Of a DNA stretch of 64,000 bases, positions 46,361-55,600 are shown one piece after another. How positions within the stretch are numbered: position 1 is the stretch's first letter; each line of letters starts with the position of its first letter. Below the pieces are notes generated by a model that searched no databases, was not told the DNA's origin, and saw only the letters and a program-made list of their open reading frames with translations. A program made the position numbers and the translations under genes. Source of the stretch: Nocardia blacklockiae (GTDB taxonomy: Bacteria > Actinomycetota > Actinomycetes > Mycobacteriales > Mycobacteriaceae); NCBI RefSeq assembly GCF_015477355.1, contig NZ_JADLRJ010000018.1, forward strand, positions 62,001-126,000. The letters run 5' to 3'.

Positions 46361-47137
46361 TCAGTCGCCGACGACGCGCGGTGGTGCGTTGAACGAGTTG
46401 ACCGCGCCGACGGCCGCACCGGCCGCCGCGCCGATCGCCGCGGCCGGCACGGTGATGACACCCGCGCCGAACGCCGCGCCCATCGCCGGACCGGCGACGA
46501 CACCGACCGGCATGAACGGCAGGCCGACCACCAGTCCGACCACACCGCCGACGAGCCCGGACGTGAGGGCGATCGGCGCTGCCGCCGCCGCACCCGCGAC
46601 CGCGCCCACGGCGGCGGAACCGACGGTCTGACCCGCGATCCGGTCGGAACGGCTGCGTTCCATGCCGACCGAGTCGAGGAAGGTCGCGAGATTGGCCTCG
46701 GCCTGGGCGGCATTGTCGTTGATCTGGATGGCCTGCTCGCGGTCCATCCACGCGGGCGCGTCGATCTGGACGTCGCCGAACCGGAACTTGCCCGGCGGCG
46801 GCGCGATCGGCGGCACCGGCGCGACCGGCACCGGCGGGTGCAGCAACCCGACCGGGGCCAGGTACTTCTTGTCCGGCATCGTCCGCGCGTCCTGCAGCGA
46901 GGTGAGCGTGCTGCCGGGGATGTTCAGACCTTCGTAGGGCTGCACGTTCGGCGCTTCGGCGGCGGGCCACTGCCTGGGCGCCTGATCCTGCTGCGCCGCC
47001 TGGGCCGGCTCGGAAGGTGCGGCTTCGGCGGTCCCCGTGCCGACGACCGCCAGCACTAGGGGGATCGCGCCCGCCGCGACGGCGTTGCCCACCCGGTGAC
47101 GATGCGAATTCGGCGCTCTGTGTTTGCCTGCGGCCAT
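46361..47137 (-). CDS. Secreted Ala/Gly/Pro-rich protein with glycine-zipper-like C terminus
   Basis: This 258-residue protein has a signal peptide (Arg/His-rich start, hydrophobic core to about 38, AEA-type cleavage). A Gln/Pro-rich middle (PVPVAPVPPIAPPPGKFRFGDVQIDAPAW) follows, then a C-terminal hydrophobic domain of about 95 residues full of small-residue repeats (GSAAVGAVAGAAAAAPIAL, GGVVGLVVGLPFMPVGVVAGPAMGAAFGAG). Similar exported proteins occur in Nocardia and Rhodococcus with no known role. The glycine-zipper pattern suggests membrane insertion or oligomers. AAAGG lies 6 nt before ATG 47137. Confidence 0.72.
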   Translation of the reverse strand: MAAGKHRAPNSHRHRVGNAVAAGAIPLVLAVVGTGTAEAAPSEPAQAAQQDQAPRQWPAAEAPNVQPYEGLNIPGSTLTSLQDARTMPDKKYLAPVGLLHPPVPVAPVPPIAPPPGKFRFGDVQIDAPAWMDREQAIQINDNAAQAEANLATFLDSVGMERSRSDRIAGQTVGSAAVGAVAGAAAAAPIALTSGLVGGVVGLVVGLPFMPVGVVAGPAMGAAFGAGVITVPAAAIGAAAGAAVGAVNSFNAPPRVVGD

Positions 47138-47451
47138 AGCGACCTTTCTCCCGGGGAATATCGACGTTCGACATTCGGATCCGCCGGGCCGGTGGATTGG
47201 TCGAATCGGCGACACGCCGAAACCGGCGCTATAGCTGATTATTAGCTGAAATTCGGTCGAAACGCCCAGGCGAAAAGCGAAGGGCCGGAGTCAAAGGTGT
47301 CGGCTCCGACCCTCGCCCTCTGTCGATCACCAGCCGATTGCTGGACCGGAAATATCGGTCGCCCCGCCAACCTGTGCAGCGTGGTACTCCGGCGTGTCGC
47401 TTACTGCCGCACAATCATCCGCACCGAATGCTTCGGGAGTTGCGACGTTCG
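47138..47451. other. Intergenic region between ndh and the secreted protein gene
   Basis: These 314 nt contain the ndh terminator (47281-47313) and an AT-rich promoter-like stretch at about 47225-47255. On the minus strand that stretch carries AGCTAATAATCAGCT, a small inverted repeat, followed by TATAGC. It is a likely promoter for the secreted protein gene. I see no gene in it. Confidence 0.4.
47281..47313 (-). terminator. Terminator after ndh
   Basis: AGGGCCGGAG (47281-47290) pairs with CTCCGACCCT (47304-47313). The stem is 10 bp with one G-U pair in the minus-strand RNA and a 13-nt loop. It lies about 140 nt past the ndh stop. Confidence 0.6.
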
Positions 47452-48861
47452 TCAGGCCTCGCGCCCGACCGCCGTCGCGCCCTTGCCGCCCAGCTCCGCG
47501 CGCACCTCGCGCCCGTCCTCGTCGTTGCCGTTCATCGCCTCCAGGGCCAGTCGCGCGAACACCCACTGCTCGGTGGCGGCCATCTGCCCGCGGTTGCGCC
47601 CGATGAACGCCACGAACCACTGGAAGACGGTGATGGCGCGGCTGCGATAGCCGATCAGGTAGTAGAGGTGCAGCACCAGCCAGATGAGCCAGGCGAGGAA
47701 GCCGCCGAACTCGAGCTTCCCGATCTGGCACACCGCGTTGTACCGCGACACCGTGGCCATGCTGCCCTTGTTGAAGTACTTGAACGGCTTGCGTTGCGCG
47801 GGAGTCTGTTTGCCGCCCAGCTCGGCCTTGATCTGCTTGGCGGCGTACGTCGCGCCCTGGATCGCGCCCTGCGCCTGGCCGGGCACGTTCGGCACCGACA
47901 TCAGGTCGCCGACGACGAAGACGTTGGGGTAGCCCTTGACCGTCAGGTCCGGCTCGACGATCACCCGCCCGGCCCGGTCCACCTCGGTGCCCTCGGACTG
48001 CTGCGCGACGAGCTTGCCCAGCCCGCTGGCCGCCACACCGGCCGACCACACCTTGCACGCGGCCTCGATGCGGCGCTCGCTGCCGTCCTTGTCCTTCACC
48101 GTGACGCCGCGCGCGTCGACACCGGTGACCATGGCGTTGAGCTGGATCTCCACGCCCATCTTCTCCAGTCGCCGCTGCGCCTTCCCGCCCAGCTTCGGCC
48201 CCATCGGTGCGAGCACCGCCCCGGCGCCCTCGAGCAGGATGACCCGGGCGTCGCGCGGATCGATGTTGCGGAAGGTGCCCACGAGGGTGCGATCGGCGAG
48301 TTCGGCGATCTGTCCGGCCAATTCGACGCCGGTGGGCCCCGCGCCGACCACCACGAAGGTCATGAACCGGTCGCGTGCCTCCTGCGTCTTGGCCAGCTCC
48401 GCCTCCTCGAACGAGCCGAGGATGCGGGCGCGCAGTTCCAGCGCGTCGTCGATGGTCTTCATGCCGGGCGCGTAGGTGGCGAACTGGTCGTTACCGAAGT
48501 ACGACTGCTGCGCGCCCGTCGCGACGATCAGACTGTCGAACGAGGTGACGGTGTCCTCGTTCAGCAGCTCCGAGGTGACGGTGCGGTTCTTCAGGTCGAT
48601 GTCGTGCACCTCGCCCAGGATGACCTGCACGTTCTTGTACTTGCGCAGGACCAGCCGGGTCGCCGGCGCGATCTCGCCGGTGGACAGGATGCCCGTGGCC
48701 ACCTGGTAGAGCAGCGGCTGGAACAGGTGGGTGGACGTCTTCGAAATCAGCACGACGTCGACGTCGGCGTGCTTGAGATGCTTGCACGCGAACAAGCCGC
48801 CGAAGCCGGATCCGATCACCACCACGCGGTGGCGCCGGTTCGCGACAGTCTCGGTAGTCAT
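47452..48861 (-). CDS. ndh: Type II NADH dehydrogenase (NDH-2)
   Basis: This 469-residue membrane-associated flavoprotein oxidises NADH and reduces menaquinone without pumping protons. The FAD-binding VVVIGSGFGGLFACK (14-28) is followed by a second Rossmann motif, FVVVGAGPTGVELAGQIAEL, for NADH. The quinone-site stretch GAIQGATYAAKQI and a C-terminal amphipathic/hydrophobic segment (FLAWLIWLVLHLYYLIGYRSR) complete it. It follows the urease locus as in M. tuberculosis (Rv1854c). GAGGAGCGAG precedes the ATG. Confidence 0.97.
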   Translation of the reverse strand: MTTETVANRRHRVVVIGSGFGGLFACKHLKHADVDVVLISKTSTHLFQPLLYQVATGILSTGEIAPATRLVLRKYKNVQVILGEVHDIDLKNRTVTSELLNEDTVTSFDSLIVATGAQQSYFGNDQFATYAPGMKTIDDALELRARILGSFEEAELAKTQEARDRFMTFVVVGAGPTGVELAGQIAELADRTLVGTFRNIDPRDARVILLEGAGAVLAPMGPKLGGKAQRRLEKMGVEIQLNAMVTGVDARGVTVKDKDGSERRIEAACKVWSAGVAASGLGKLVAQQSEGTEVDRAGRVIVEPDLTVKGYPNVFVVGDLMSVPNVPGQAQGAIQGATYAAKQIKAELGGKQTPAQRKPFKYFNKGSMATVSRYNAVCQIGKLEFGGFLAWLIWLVLHLYYLIGYRSRAITVFQWFVAFIGRNRGQMAATEQWVFARLALEAMNGNDEDGREVRAELGGKGATAVGREA

Positions 48862-48924
48862 CTCGCTCCTCGCCGGGCGTACGGTTTTGCGACAGCCTTA
48901 CGGTAGTCGGCTACCCACGGGCAG

Positions 48925-49614
48925 TCACGATGAACTCCCGTTGTCGGCGAGTCCTCGGGCGGCGGCCAGCTCGTCGACGGAGATCGGCCCGACCAGCCGT
49001 TCGCCGCCGACCCCGGCCATCGTCGGCCACAGGAACGCCGCGAGCCGATCGATGAACTCCTCGCGCGAGAGCGCCGGGTCCTGGGCCCAGGCCTCCGCCG
49101 ACATCAGGATCGCGCCGACGGTCGCGGTCGCCCAGATCCGCGCGGGCGCGGGATCGGCGTCGAGGCGGCGCAGGATGACGTCGAAAACCGCGGTGGCCCA
49201 ATCGGATACGCGGGTGAAGAAGGGGCGGTGCTCGGTGTCGCCGCTGTCCAGGCGCTGCATCATCACGTGGTGCAGGTTCGGGTTCTCCTCGACGAAGTCG
49301 CACATCAGCCGCACCAGCGCGCGCAGCAGCGGCTGCGCGCGCAGCGGCTGGGCCAGCACGGCGTCGGCGGCGGTGATGATGCCCTCCATGTGCCGCTGCG
49401 CGAGGGCGTCGATCAGCGCGGACAGATCCGGGAAGACCGCGTACACGGCGGTGCGCGCGTAGCCGGCCTCGGCGGCGACCTGTGCGATCGTCATGTGCGT
49501 GCCGGCGTGCGCGATCACCCGCTCGGCGGCGTCGAGGATCTCCGCTCGCCGCCGGTCCGGGTCGCGCGGCGGCCCCGGCGGACGGCCGCGCGGCCGCGAT
49601 GTGTCCCTTGTCAC
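48925..49614 (-). CDS. TetR-family regulator divergent from a P450
   Basis: This 229-residue protein has a basic Pro/Arg-rich arm (RPRGRPPGPPRDPDRRRAEIL) and a TetR HTH (about 22-66; AAERVIAHAGTHMTIAQVAAEAGYARTAVYAVFPDLSALIDAL). GTG at 49614 is chosen. TAGAGT lies 7 nt upstream, so the mRNA may be leaderless. Only 52 nt separate it from the divergent P450 gene. That gap contains GTAC-GAGGT-GTAC (49636-49648), a candidate operator. Confidence 0.87.
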   Translation of the reverse strand: MTRDTSRPRGRPPGPPRDPDRRRAEILDAAERVIAHAGTHMTIAQVAAEAGYARTAVYAVFPDLSALIDALAQRHMEGIITAADAVLAQPLRAQPLLRALVRLMCDFVEENPNLHHVMMQRLDSGDTEHRPFFTRVSDWATAVFDVILRRLDADPAPARIWATATVGAILMSAEAWAQDPALSREEFIDRLAAFLWPTMAGVGGERLVGPISVDELAAARGLADNGSSS

Positions 49615-49666
49615 AGCCCCTACTCTACCGGTAATGTACGAGGTGTACTTTATAGGAGGGCTTGCC

Positions 49667-51130
49667 ATGGTCAGCGTCGACTCGCGTGCACATCCCGCCG
49701 AACGGGAGAACCTCGGCTTCATCGAAATCCCGGACCGGCACCCGATCGACCGCGCGCTGCGCCGCCTGCCGGTGCGCGAGCAGACCCTGGCCACGCCGCC
49801 GCGCGGCACCGGGCACCGAGCGGTGCGCGGCGATGTCGGCCTGCCCTACCTCGGTCGCTCGCTGCAATACCTGCGCTGGGGCCCGGCCGAGATGCTGGAC
49901 CGCTACCACCGCTACGGCCCGATCAGCTACAACCGCTCGCTGGGCGTGGACCGGGTGCTGGTGGCCGGGCCGCAGGCCGTCGACGAGGTACTGGGCAAGC
50001 GCCGCAACGACTTCGGACAGGGCTGGGACCATCTGATCGGCTCGTTCTTCCGGCGCGGACTTCTGCTGCTGGAGTTCTCCGAGCACATGTTCCATCGGCG
50101 GATCATGCAGCAGGCGTTCACTCGCGAACGCCTCGAAACGCACCTGGCCGCGCTCGCCCCGGCCGTCGACACCGCGATCGGGCGCTGGGCGCACGCCGGC
50201 GCGCGGCGGCTGCGGCTGTATCCGACGGTCAAGGACATGACCCTCGACCTCGCGGCCGAGACGTTCATGGGCGTGCGCACCGGCCCCGAGCGGGACCGGC
50301 TGGCCCGGGCGTTCCTCGACTGCACGCACGCGCCGCTGGCGGTGGTGCGGCTGCCCGTGCCCGGCAGCGCGTGGCGGGCCGGGCTGCGCGGGCGCAAGGT
50401 GCTCGAGGAGTACTTCACCCGGATGCTGCCGGACAAGCGCCGGTCGGGCGGCGCGGACTTCTTCTCCGCGCTGTGCCACGCCCGCACCGAGGACGGCGCG
50501 ACATTCTCCGACGCCGACGTGGTCAACCACATGATCTTCCTGATCATGGCCGCACACGACACCACGACCACCACCGCCACCGCGGTCGCCTACTACCTGG
50601 GCCGGCATCCGGAGTGGCAGCAGCGCGTCCGCGCCGAGGCGCTGGCGCTGCGCGAACGGCTCGGCGACGCGCCGCCCGCCATCGGCGACCTGGACGACCT
50701 GCCCACCCTGGACCTGGTGATCCGCGAGAGCCTGCGGCTGGTGCCGCCGGTGCCGGGGCTGGTGCGGCGGGCGGTGCGCGACACCGAGATCGCGGGGCAC
50801 TACGTCCCGGCGGGCACCCACCTCGACGTCGCCTACGCGGTCAACCACTACCTGCCCGAATTGTGGACGCACCCGGCGCGTTTCGATCCGGAGCGGTTTT
50901 CCCCGGAACGGCGCGAGGACAAGTCGCACCGGCTGGCCTGGATGCCGTTCGGCGCGGGCGCGCACAAGTGCATCGGCATGCACTTCGGCGTGCTGGAGGT
51001 GAAGGTGATCCTGGCCGCCATGGTGCGCGACTACGAGTGGCGAATCCCCGACGACTACCTGATGCCGTGGGGATTCACCACCATCCCGTTCCCGCGCGAC
51101 GGCGCGCCGATGCTGCTGCGCCGGCGGTGA
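49667..51130 (+). CDS. Cytochrome P450
   Basis: This 487-residue P450 has the oxygen-binding I-helix AAHDTTTTTATAVAYYLG, the ExxR pair in ESLRLVPPVPG, the PERF region FDPERFSPERRED and the heme-ligand loop FGAGAHKCIG with Cys435. The layout is closer to CYP families with long N termini (CYP51/CYP136-like) than to the short CYP105 type. The substrate is unknown; it needs a ferredoxin and reductase encoded elsewhere. AGGAGGG lies 8 nt before ATG 49667. Likely regulation is by the divergent TetR protein. Confidence 0.95.
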   Translation: MVSVDSRAHPAERENLGFIEIPDRHPIDRALRRLPVREQTLATPPRGTGHRAVRGDVGLPYLGRSLQYLRWGPAEMLDRYHRYGPISYNRSLGVDRVLVAGPQAVDEVLGKRRNDFGQGWDHLIGSFFRRGLLLLEFSEHMFHRRIMQQAFTRERLETHLAALAPAVDTAIGRWAHAGARRLRLYPTVKDMTLDLAAETFMGVRTGPERDRLARAFLDCTHAPLAVVRLPVPGSAWRAGLRGRKVLEEYFTRMLPDKRRSGGADFFSALCHARTEDGATFSDADVVNHMIFLIMAAHDTTTTTATAVAYYLGRHPEWQQRVRAEALALRERLGDAPPAIGDLDDLPTLDLVIRESLRLVPPVPGLVRRAVRDTEIAGHYVPAGTHLDVAYAVNHYLPELWTHPARFDPERFSPERREDKSHRLAWMPFGAGAHKCIGMHFGVLEVKVILAAMVRDYEWRIPDDYLMPWGFTTIPFPRDGAPMLLRRR

Positions 51131-51137
51131 CCCCGGG

Positions 51138-52007
51138 TCAGCGGAACAGGAGTTCGGCCACGTGGGTGGTGGTCTGCTCGCCCTCGGTGTAGCCGCCCTG
51201 CCCGGCGACGTCGTTCATGATCGCCAGCGTGAAGCGCTCGTCGGGCCCGGCGAAGCCGACCGAGTTGACCACCCAGCCGCCCTGCTCGTCGGACCAGCCG
51301 TTCTTCAGGCCCGGCTGCATGTCCGCGCCCGCGCCCCACACGCCCCAGTGCTGGTTGGTGTCCACCTTGCGCATGCGGTCGACCAGGTAGGCGCGGTCGT
51401 CGGGGTGCATGGTGTCGAGCGCGTTGTTCATGACGCGGTCCAGGTCGGCGGGGGAGCACTGCAGGAAGCCCCAGTCCGGGAACGGGTGGCCGCCGGTCGG
51501 CTGCGGGGTCAGGCCGGTCATGCCGTTGGCGCGGAAGGCGTTGACGAAGGCCATCCGGTCGGGGCCCGCGTACTTGTTCCACAGGAAGTCCGCGGCGCTG
51601 TCGTTGGAGGTGGCCAGCATGGACTCCAGCTGGTTGCGGTCCTCGGGGGTCAGCACGATGGCGCCGACGCGGGCGCGGTTGATCAGGTCCTCGGCGATCG
51701 CGAGCTTGATCGTCGAGGCGGTCCAGAACAGCGAATCCGCGTTGCCGTTGCTGTACACCTTGCCGGTAACCCGGTCGCGCACAACGTAACCCGTGGTGCC
51801 GGGGCGGCCGGCGAGGTAGGCGTCGACGGCGGCGATGCGGCCGGCGATATTGCAGTCGCCGGCGCAGCTCTGGTGGGTGGGCAGCGCCGAGGCGGGGGCG
51901 GACTGCAGGACGGGGGCACCCGCGATCAGTACGGCGGCGACGGCACAGGCACCGGCGGCCATGCGGGTGGGACGAGTGGCGCTCGAGGCGGCGCGGGGAT
52001 AACGCAC
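51138..52007 (-). CDS. Exported class A beta-lactamase-like serine hydrolase
   Basis: This 289-residue protein has a signal peptide (about 1-45) and a serine beta-lactamase/transpeptidase fold. S98-T-I-K101 is the nucleophile motif, and S134-N-D136 stands where SDN is expected. K235-N-G237 replaces KTG. Two Cys (48, 52) near the mature N terminus may pair. The altered second and third motifs make true penicillin hydrolysis uncertain; a peptidoglycan-related hydrolase role is possible. GTG at 52007 is preferred because TATTGT (52016-52021) lies 8 nt upstream, pointing to leaderless translation. It is convergent with the P450 gene. Confidence 0.8.
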   Translation of the reverse strand: MRYPRAASSATRPTRMAAGACAVAAVLIAGAPVLQSAPASALPTHQSCAGDCNIAGRIAAVDAYLAGRPGTTGYVVRDRVTGKVYSNGNADSLFWTASTIKLAIAEDLINRARVGAIVLTPEDRNQLESMLATSNDSAADFLWNKYAGPDRMAFVNAFRANGMTGLTPQPTGGHPFPDWGFLQCSPADLDRVMNNALDTMHPDDRAYLVDRMRKVDTNQHWGVWGAGADMQPGLKNGWSDEQGGWVVNSVGFAGPDERFTLAIMNDVAGQGGYTEGEQTTTHVAELLFR

Positions 52008-52103
52008 GGTGAGCCACAATAGCCATCGTGGTGCGCGTCTCGCACGTCTTGAGGTCTGGAACGGGTTGTGCTAGGCGATTCGATCGTTGCGGCGCATCGC
52101 TTT

Positions 52104-52310
52104 TCAGCGGAAAGCGGCCAGCAGTTCCTCGACGCTGCGGCCGTTGAGCCGGTAGCAGTGCTCGAAGGCCTCGGTGTGCTGATCGCGCGGCCAGGTGTGC
52201 AGCACGGCGGTGCGGCCGTAGTGGCGCGAGTTGACCAGTTCCCAGCGCTCGCCGACCCGGCGGACCGTGAAACCGGCTCTGGGCAGCAGGGGAATCACTG
52301 TCGCAGACAT
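52104..52310 (-). CDS. Small hypothetical protein (68 aa)
   Basis: This 68-residue protein begins MSATVIPLLPRAGFTVRRVGERWELV and ends NGRSVEELLAAFR. It has no export signal. It resembles the 70-residue protein at 8232-8444 in length and in the AGF/Y..R(R/L)V...W.L block. AAAGG lies upstream at long spacing. No function is recognised. It lies upstream of the class A-like hydrolase on the same strand. Confidence 0.5.
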   Translation of the reverse strand: MSATVIPLLPRAGFTVRRVGERWELVNSRHYGRTAVLHTWPRDQHTEAFEHCYRLNGRSVEELLAAFR

Positions 52311-52675
52311 GAACCGAACCAGCCTTTCGCTACCGCTCTCCCGTAACCTCCCCGCCGAGCACTGTGGCACATCGCGGGGCGGCATCCGAGCTGACACGCG
52401 GTGCGAATCGCGGCCATCGTCGCCGGTGCGGCGTGGTGGGTGGATTCGATTGTGTTGCTGGAAATTTGGTGCATCTCGGGCGTCTCGGTCAATGGCGTGG
52501 TCAAGGGCTCGCGGGCGAGTAGCCGGTAGGGGACCGCACGGTATGTGCGCGGAAGTCCGAGTCGCATCGGGGGATCGGGCCCGCGGGTTTGTAGGATCGG
52601 CCAGCGACAGGCAACCACGGGGCATCCGGGCGGGGCGGAGCGGGGACGGCACCGGCGAGCGGAGAAAGGCGGCCG
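52311..52675. other. Promoter region upstream of recCBD
   Basis: This 365-nt gap has no convincing gene. TAGGAT (52592-52597) is a plausible -10 for recC on the plus strand, about 80 nt before its ATG. I looked for a LexA box of the mycobacterial type and for a RecA-NDp/ClpR-like promoter and saw neither. GGAGAAAGG before 52676 is the recC ribosome site. Confidence 0.4.
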
Positions 52676-55600
52676 ATGGCGCTGCACATCCACCGGGCCG
52701 AGCGTGCGGACACGCTCGCCGGTGCGCTGGCCGCGCTGCTGGCCGAGCCCCTGGACGATCCGTTCGCGGCCGAGGTGGTGGCGGTGCCGGCCAAGGGCGT
52801 GGAGCGCTGGCTGAACCAGCGGCTGTCCGGGGTGCTGGGCGCGGTCGCGGGGGACGGCGTGTCGGCGAACATCGCCTATCCGGCGCCGGCCGCGCTGGTG
52901 GCCGGCGCGCTGGCGGGGGCGACGGGGATCGCGGCCGACGACGATCCGTGGGCGCCGGACCGGGCGGTCTGGGCGCTGCTGCGGGTGATCGACGCCGCCG
53001 TCGGCGAGCCGTGGTGCGCGGTGCTCGCGCGGCATCTGGGCGCGGAGGCGGCCGGGAGCAGCCACCGGTCGGGTCGCAGGTTCGCGACCGCCGCGCGGAT
53101 CGCCGCCCTGTTCGACGGCTACGCGACCCAGCGGCCCACCCTCGTCACGGACTGGGCCGCGGGCTCGGACACCGACGGGTGCGGCGGCGCGCTCCCCGAA
53201 GACCTCCGCTGGCAGCCCGAACTGTGGCGCCGCCTCCGCGCCGAACTCGCCACCCCGAGCCCCGCCGAGCGCCTGGCCACCGCCTGCGCCCGCCTGCGCT
53301 CCGAACCGACGGTCGTCGACCTGCCCCACCGCCTCTCCCTGTTCGGGGTGACCCGCCTCACCGCCGACCAACTCGCCGTTCTCTCCGCCCTGGGCGAGGG
53401 CCGCGACGTTCACCTGTGGCTGGTCCACCCCAGCCCGGGCATGTGGGCCGCCCTGGCCCGAAACCCCGCCACCCGCAACGGCTCTCCGGCACCGCCCGCG
53501 GCCGTGACCGAATTGCCCGAGGACGCTGCGCGGGTCGCCCACGCCGGTGTCGGTGAGAACGGCGCGCTGCCTGCCGCTCCGGCTCGGGGTCGGGACGACA
53601 GTGCGCTGGTGGTGGCGCATCCGTTGCTGGCGGGGCTCGGGCGGGATGTGCGGGAGTTGCAGCTGCGGTTGGCGGCGTTGGGGGAGGTCGTCGATACCCA
53701 CCATGCCGACGAAGGCGGAAAACGTTCGGGGACTGCGCTTTCGGAGTTGCAGGGGGCGATTCGGGAGGATGCGTGGCCGCCGCGGGAGGTGACGGCGGCC
53801 GACGGGTCGGTGCAGGTGCACGCGTGTCACGGTCCCGCGCGGCAGGTGGAGGTGTTGCGGGACGTGTTGCTGGGGGCGTTCGCGGCCGATCCGACGCTGG
53901 AGCCGCGCGACGTGGTGGTGATGTGCCCCGATGTCGAGAACTACGCGCCGCTGGTGCGCGCGGCGTTCGGGCAGGCCGGGGCCGAAACAGGCGGGCGCGC
54001 CGCGCATCCGGCGCACGGGCTGCGGGTGCGGTTGGCCGATCGGTCGCAGGGCGCGGCCAATCCGGTGCTGGCCGTGCTGGAGGGTCTGCTCGGGATGGCC
54101 GACGGGCGGGTCACCGTGACCCAGGTGCTGGATCTCGCTGCGGCCGAACCGGTCCGGCTGCGGTGCGGCTTCGACGACGACGACATCGAGCGGCTGCGCG
54201 AGTGGGCCGCCGAGACCGGCGCGCGCTGGGGGATCGGGCAGCGGCAGCGCCAGGCGTTCGGACTCGGGGACTTCGCGCAGAACACCCTCAACGCCGCCGT
54301 CGACCGCATCCTGCTCGGCGTCGCGGCCGGCGAATCCTCCGAGGACTGGCTGGATCTCGCGCTCCCCTTGGAAGACGTGGACTCCGGCGACGTGGACCTG
54401 GCGGGCCGCTTCGCCGAGTTCACCGACCGCCTCGCGGTGTGCGTGCGCGACCTGCGCGGACCGACTCCCGCCGAACCCGCCGGGTCCCAGCGCCCGGCGC
54501 ACGAGTGGGCGCAGGTGCTGGTGCGGGCGCTGGATCTGCTCACCGACGTCACCTACGCGCAGACCTGGCAGGCCGTGCAGGCCCGCCGCGAGCTGACCGC
54601 GGCGCTCGAGCACGCGGGCGCTGTTCCGTTGCGGCTCACCGACATCGCCGCGCTGCTGCGGTCGCGCCTGGCCGGCCGCGGCAACCGCGCCAACTTCCGC
54701 ACCGGCGAGCTGACGGTGTGCACACCCGCACCGCTGCGGTCGGTGCCGCACCGCGTGGTGGTGCTGCTCGGCCTCGACGACGACGTCTTCCCCCGCCCCG
54801 GCGGCATCGACGGCGACGACGTGGCCGCCCGCGCTCCCCGCGTCGGCGAGCGCGACTTGCGCAGCGAGGACCGGCAGCTGCTGCTGGACGCCATCATGGC
54901 GGCCGGTGAGCGGCTGATACTGCTGCACACCGGCGCAGACCCCGTGACGGGCGCGTACCGGCCTCCGGCCATCCCGGTCGCCGAACTGCTGGATGTGCTG
55001 CGCGCGCACGTCGGCGGGCTGGACGGCGTGGTGACCCGGCATCCGCTGCAGCCCTTCGACAGTCGCAATTTCGACCCGGCGCGGCCGTTCAGCTTCGACA
55101 CGGTGGCCTTGGCGGGCGCGCGGGCGGCGGCAAGCCCCGCGCGCGAGCGCAAAGCGTTCCTGCCCGGCCCGCTGCCCGCCGCCGCGCGCACGGATGTCGA
55201 ACTGGCGGAGCTGGTTTCGTTCGTCGAGCACCCGGTGCGCGCGTTCCTGTGGCAGCGGCTGGGCATCCGGGTGCCGGAGGAACAAGAGGAGATCGACGAG
55301 CGGCTCCCGATCGAACTCGACGGCCTCACCAAGTGGAACATGGGCGAGCGCATGCTGTCCGCCCGGCTGACCGGCGCCGATCCCGCGGCGCTGCGCGCGG
55401 CCGAGTGGCGGCGCGGCACCCTGCCCGCGTTCGGCCTGGGCGCCGCGGTGCTGACCGAGGTCGAGGGCACCGTGGACCGCCTGGTGCGGGTGGCGCGGCC
55501 GTTGCACGAAGTACCTTCGCGCACCATTGATGTCGCGGTCGACCTGGGCGACGGGCGGCTGCTCAGCGGGACGGTTCCCGACGTGCACGACGACGCGCTG

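Noticed and set aside
52311-52675. LexA/SOS box or DNA-damage promoter upstream of recCBD
   Set aside because: No TCGAAC-N4-GTTCGA-like palindrome and no RecA-NDp-type motif found on reading both strands.
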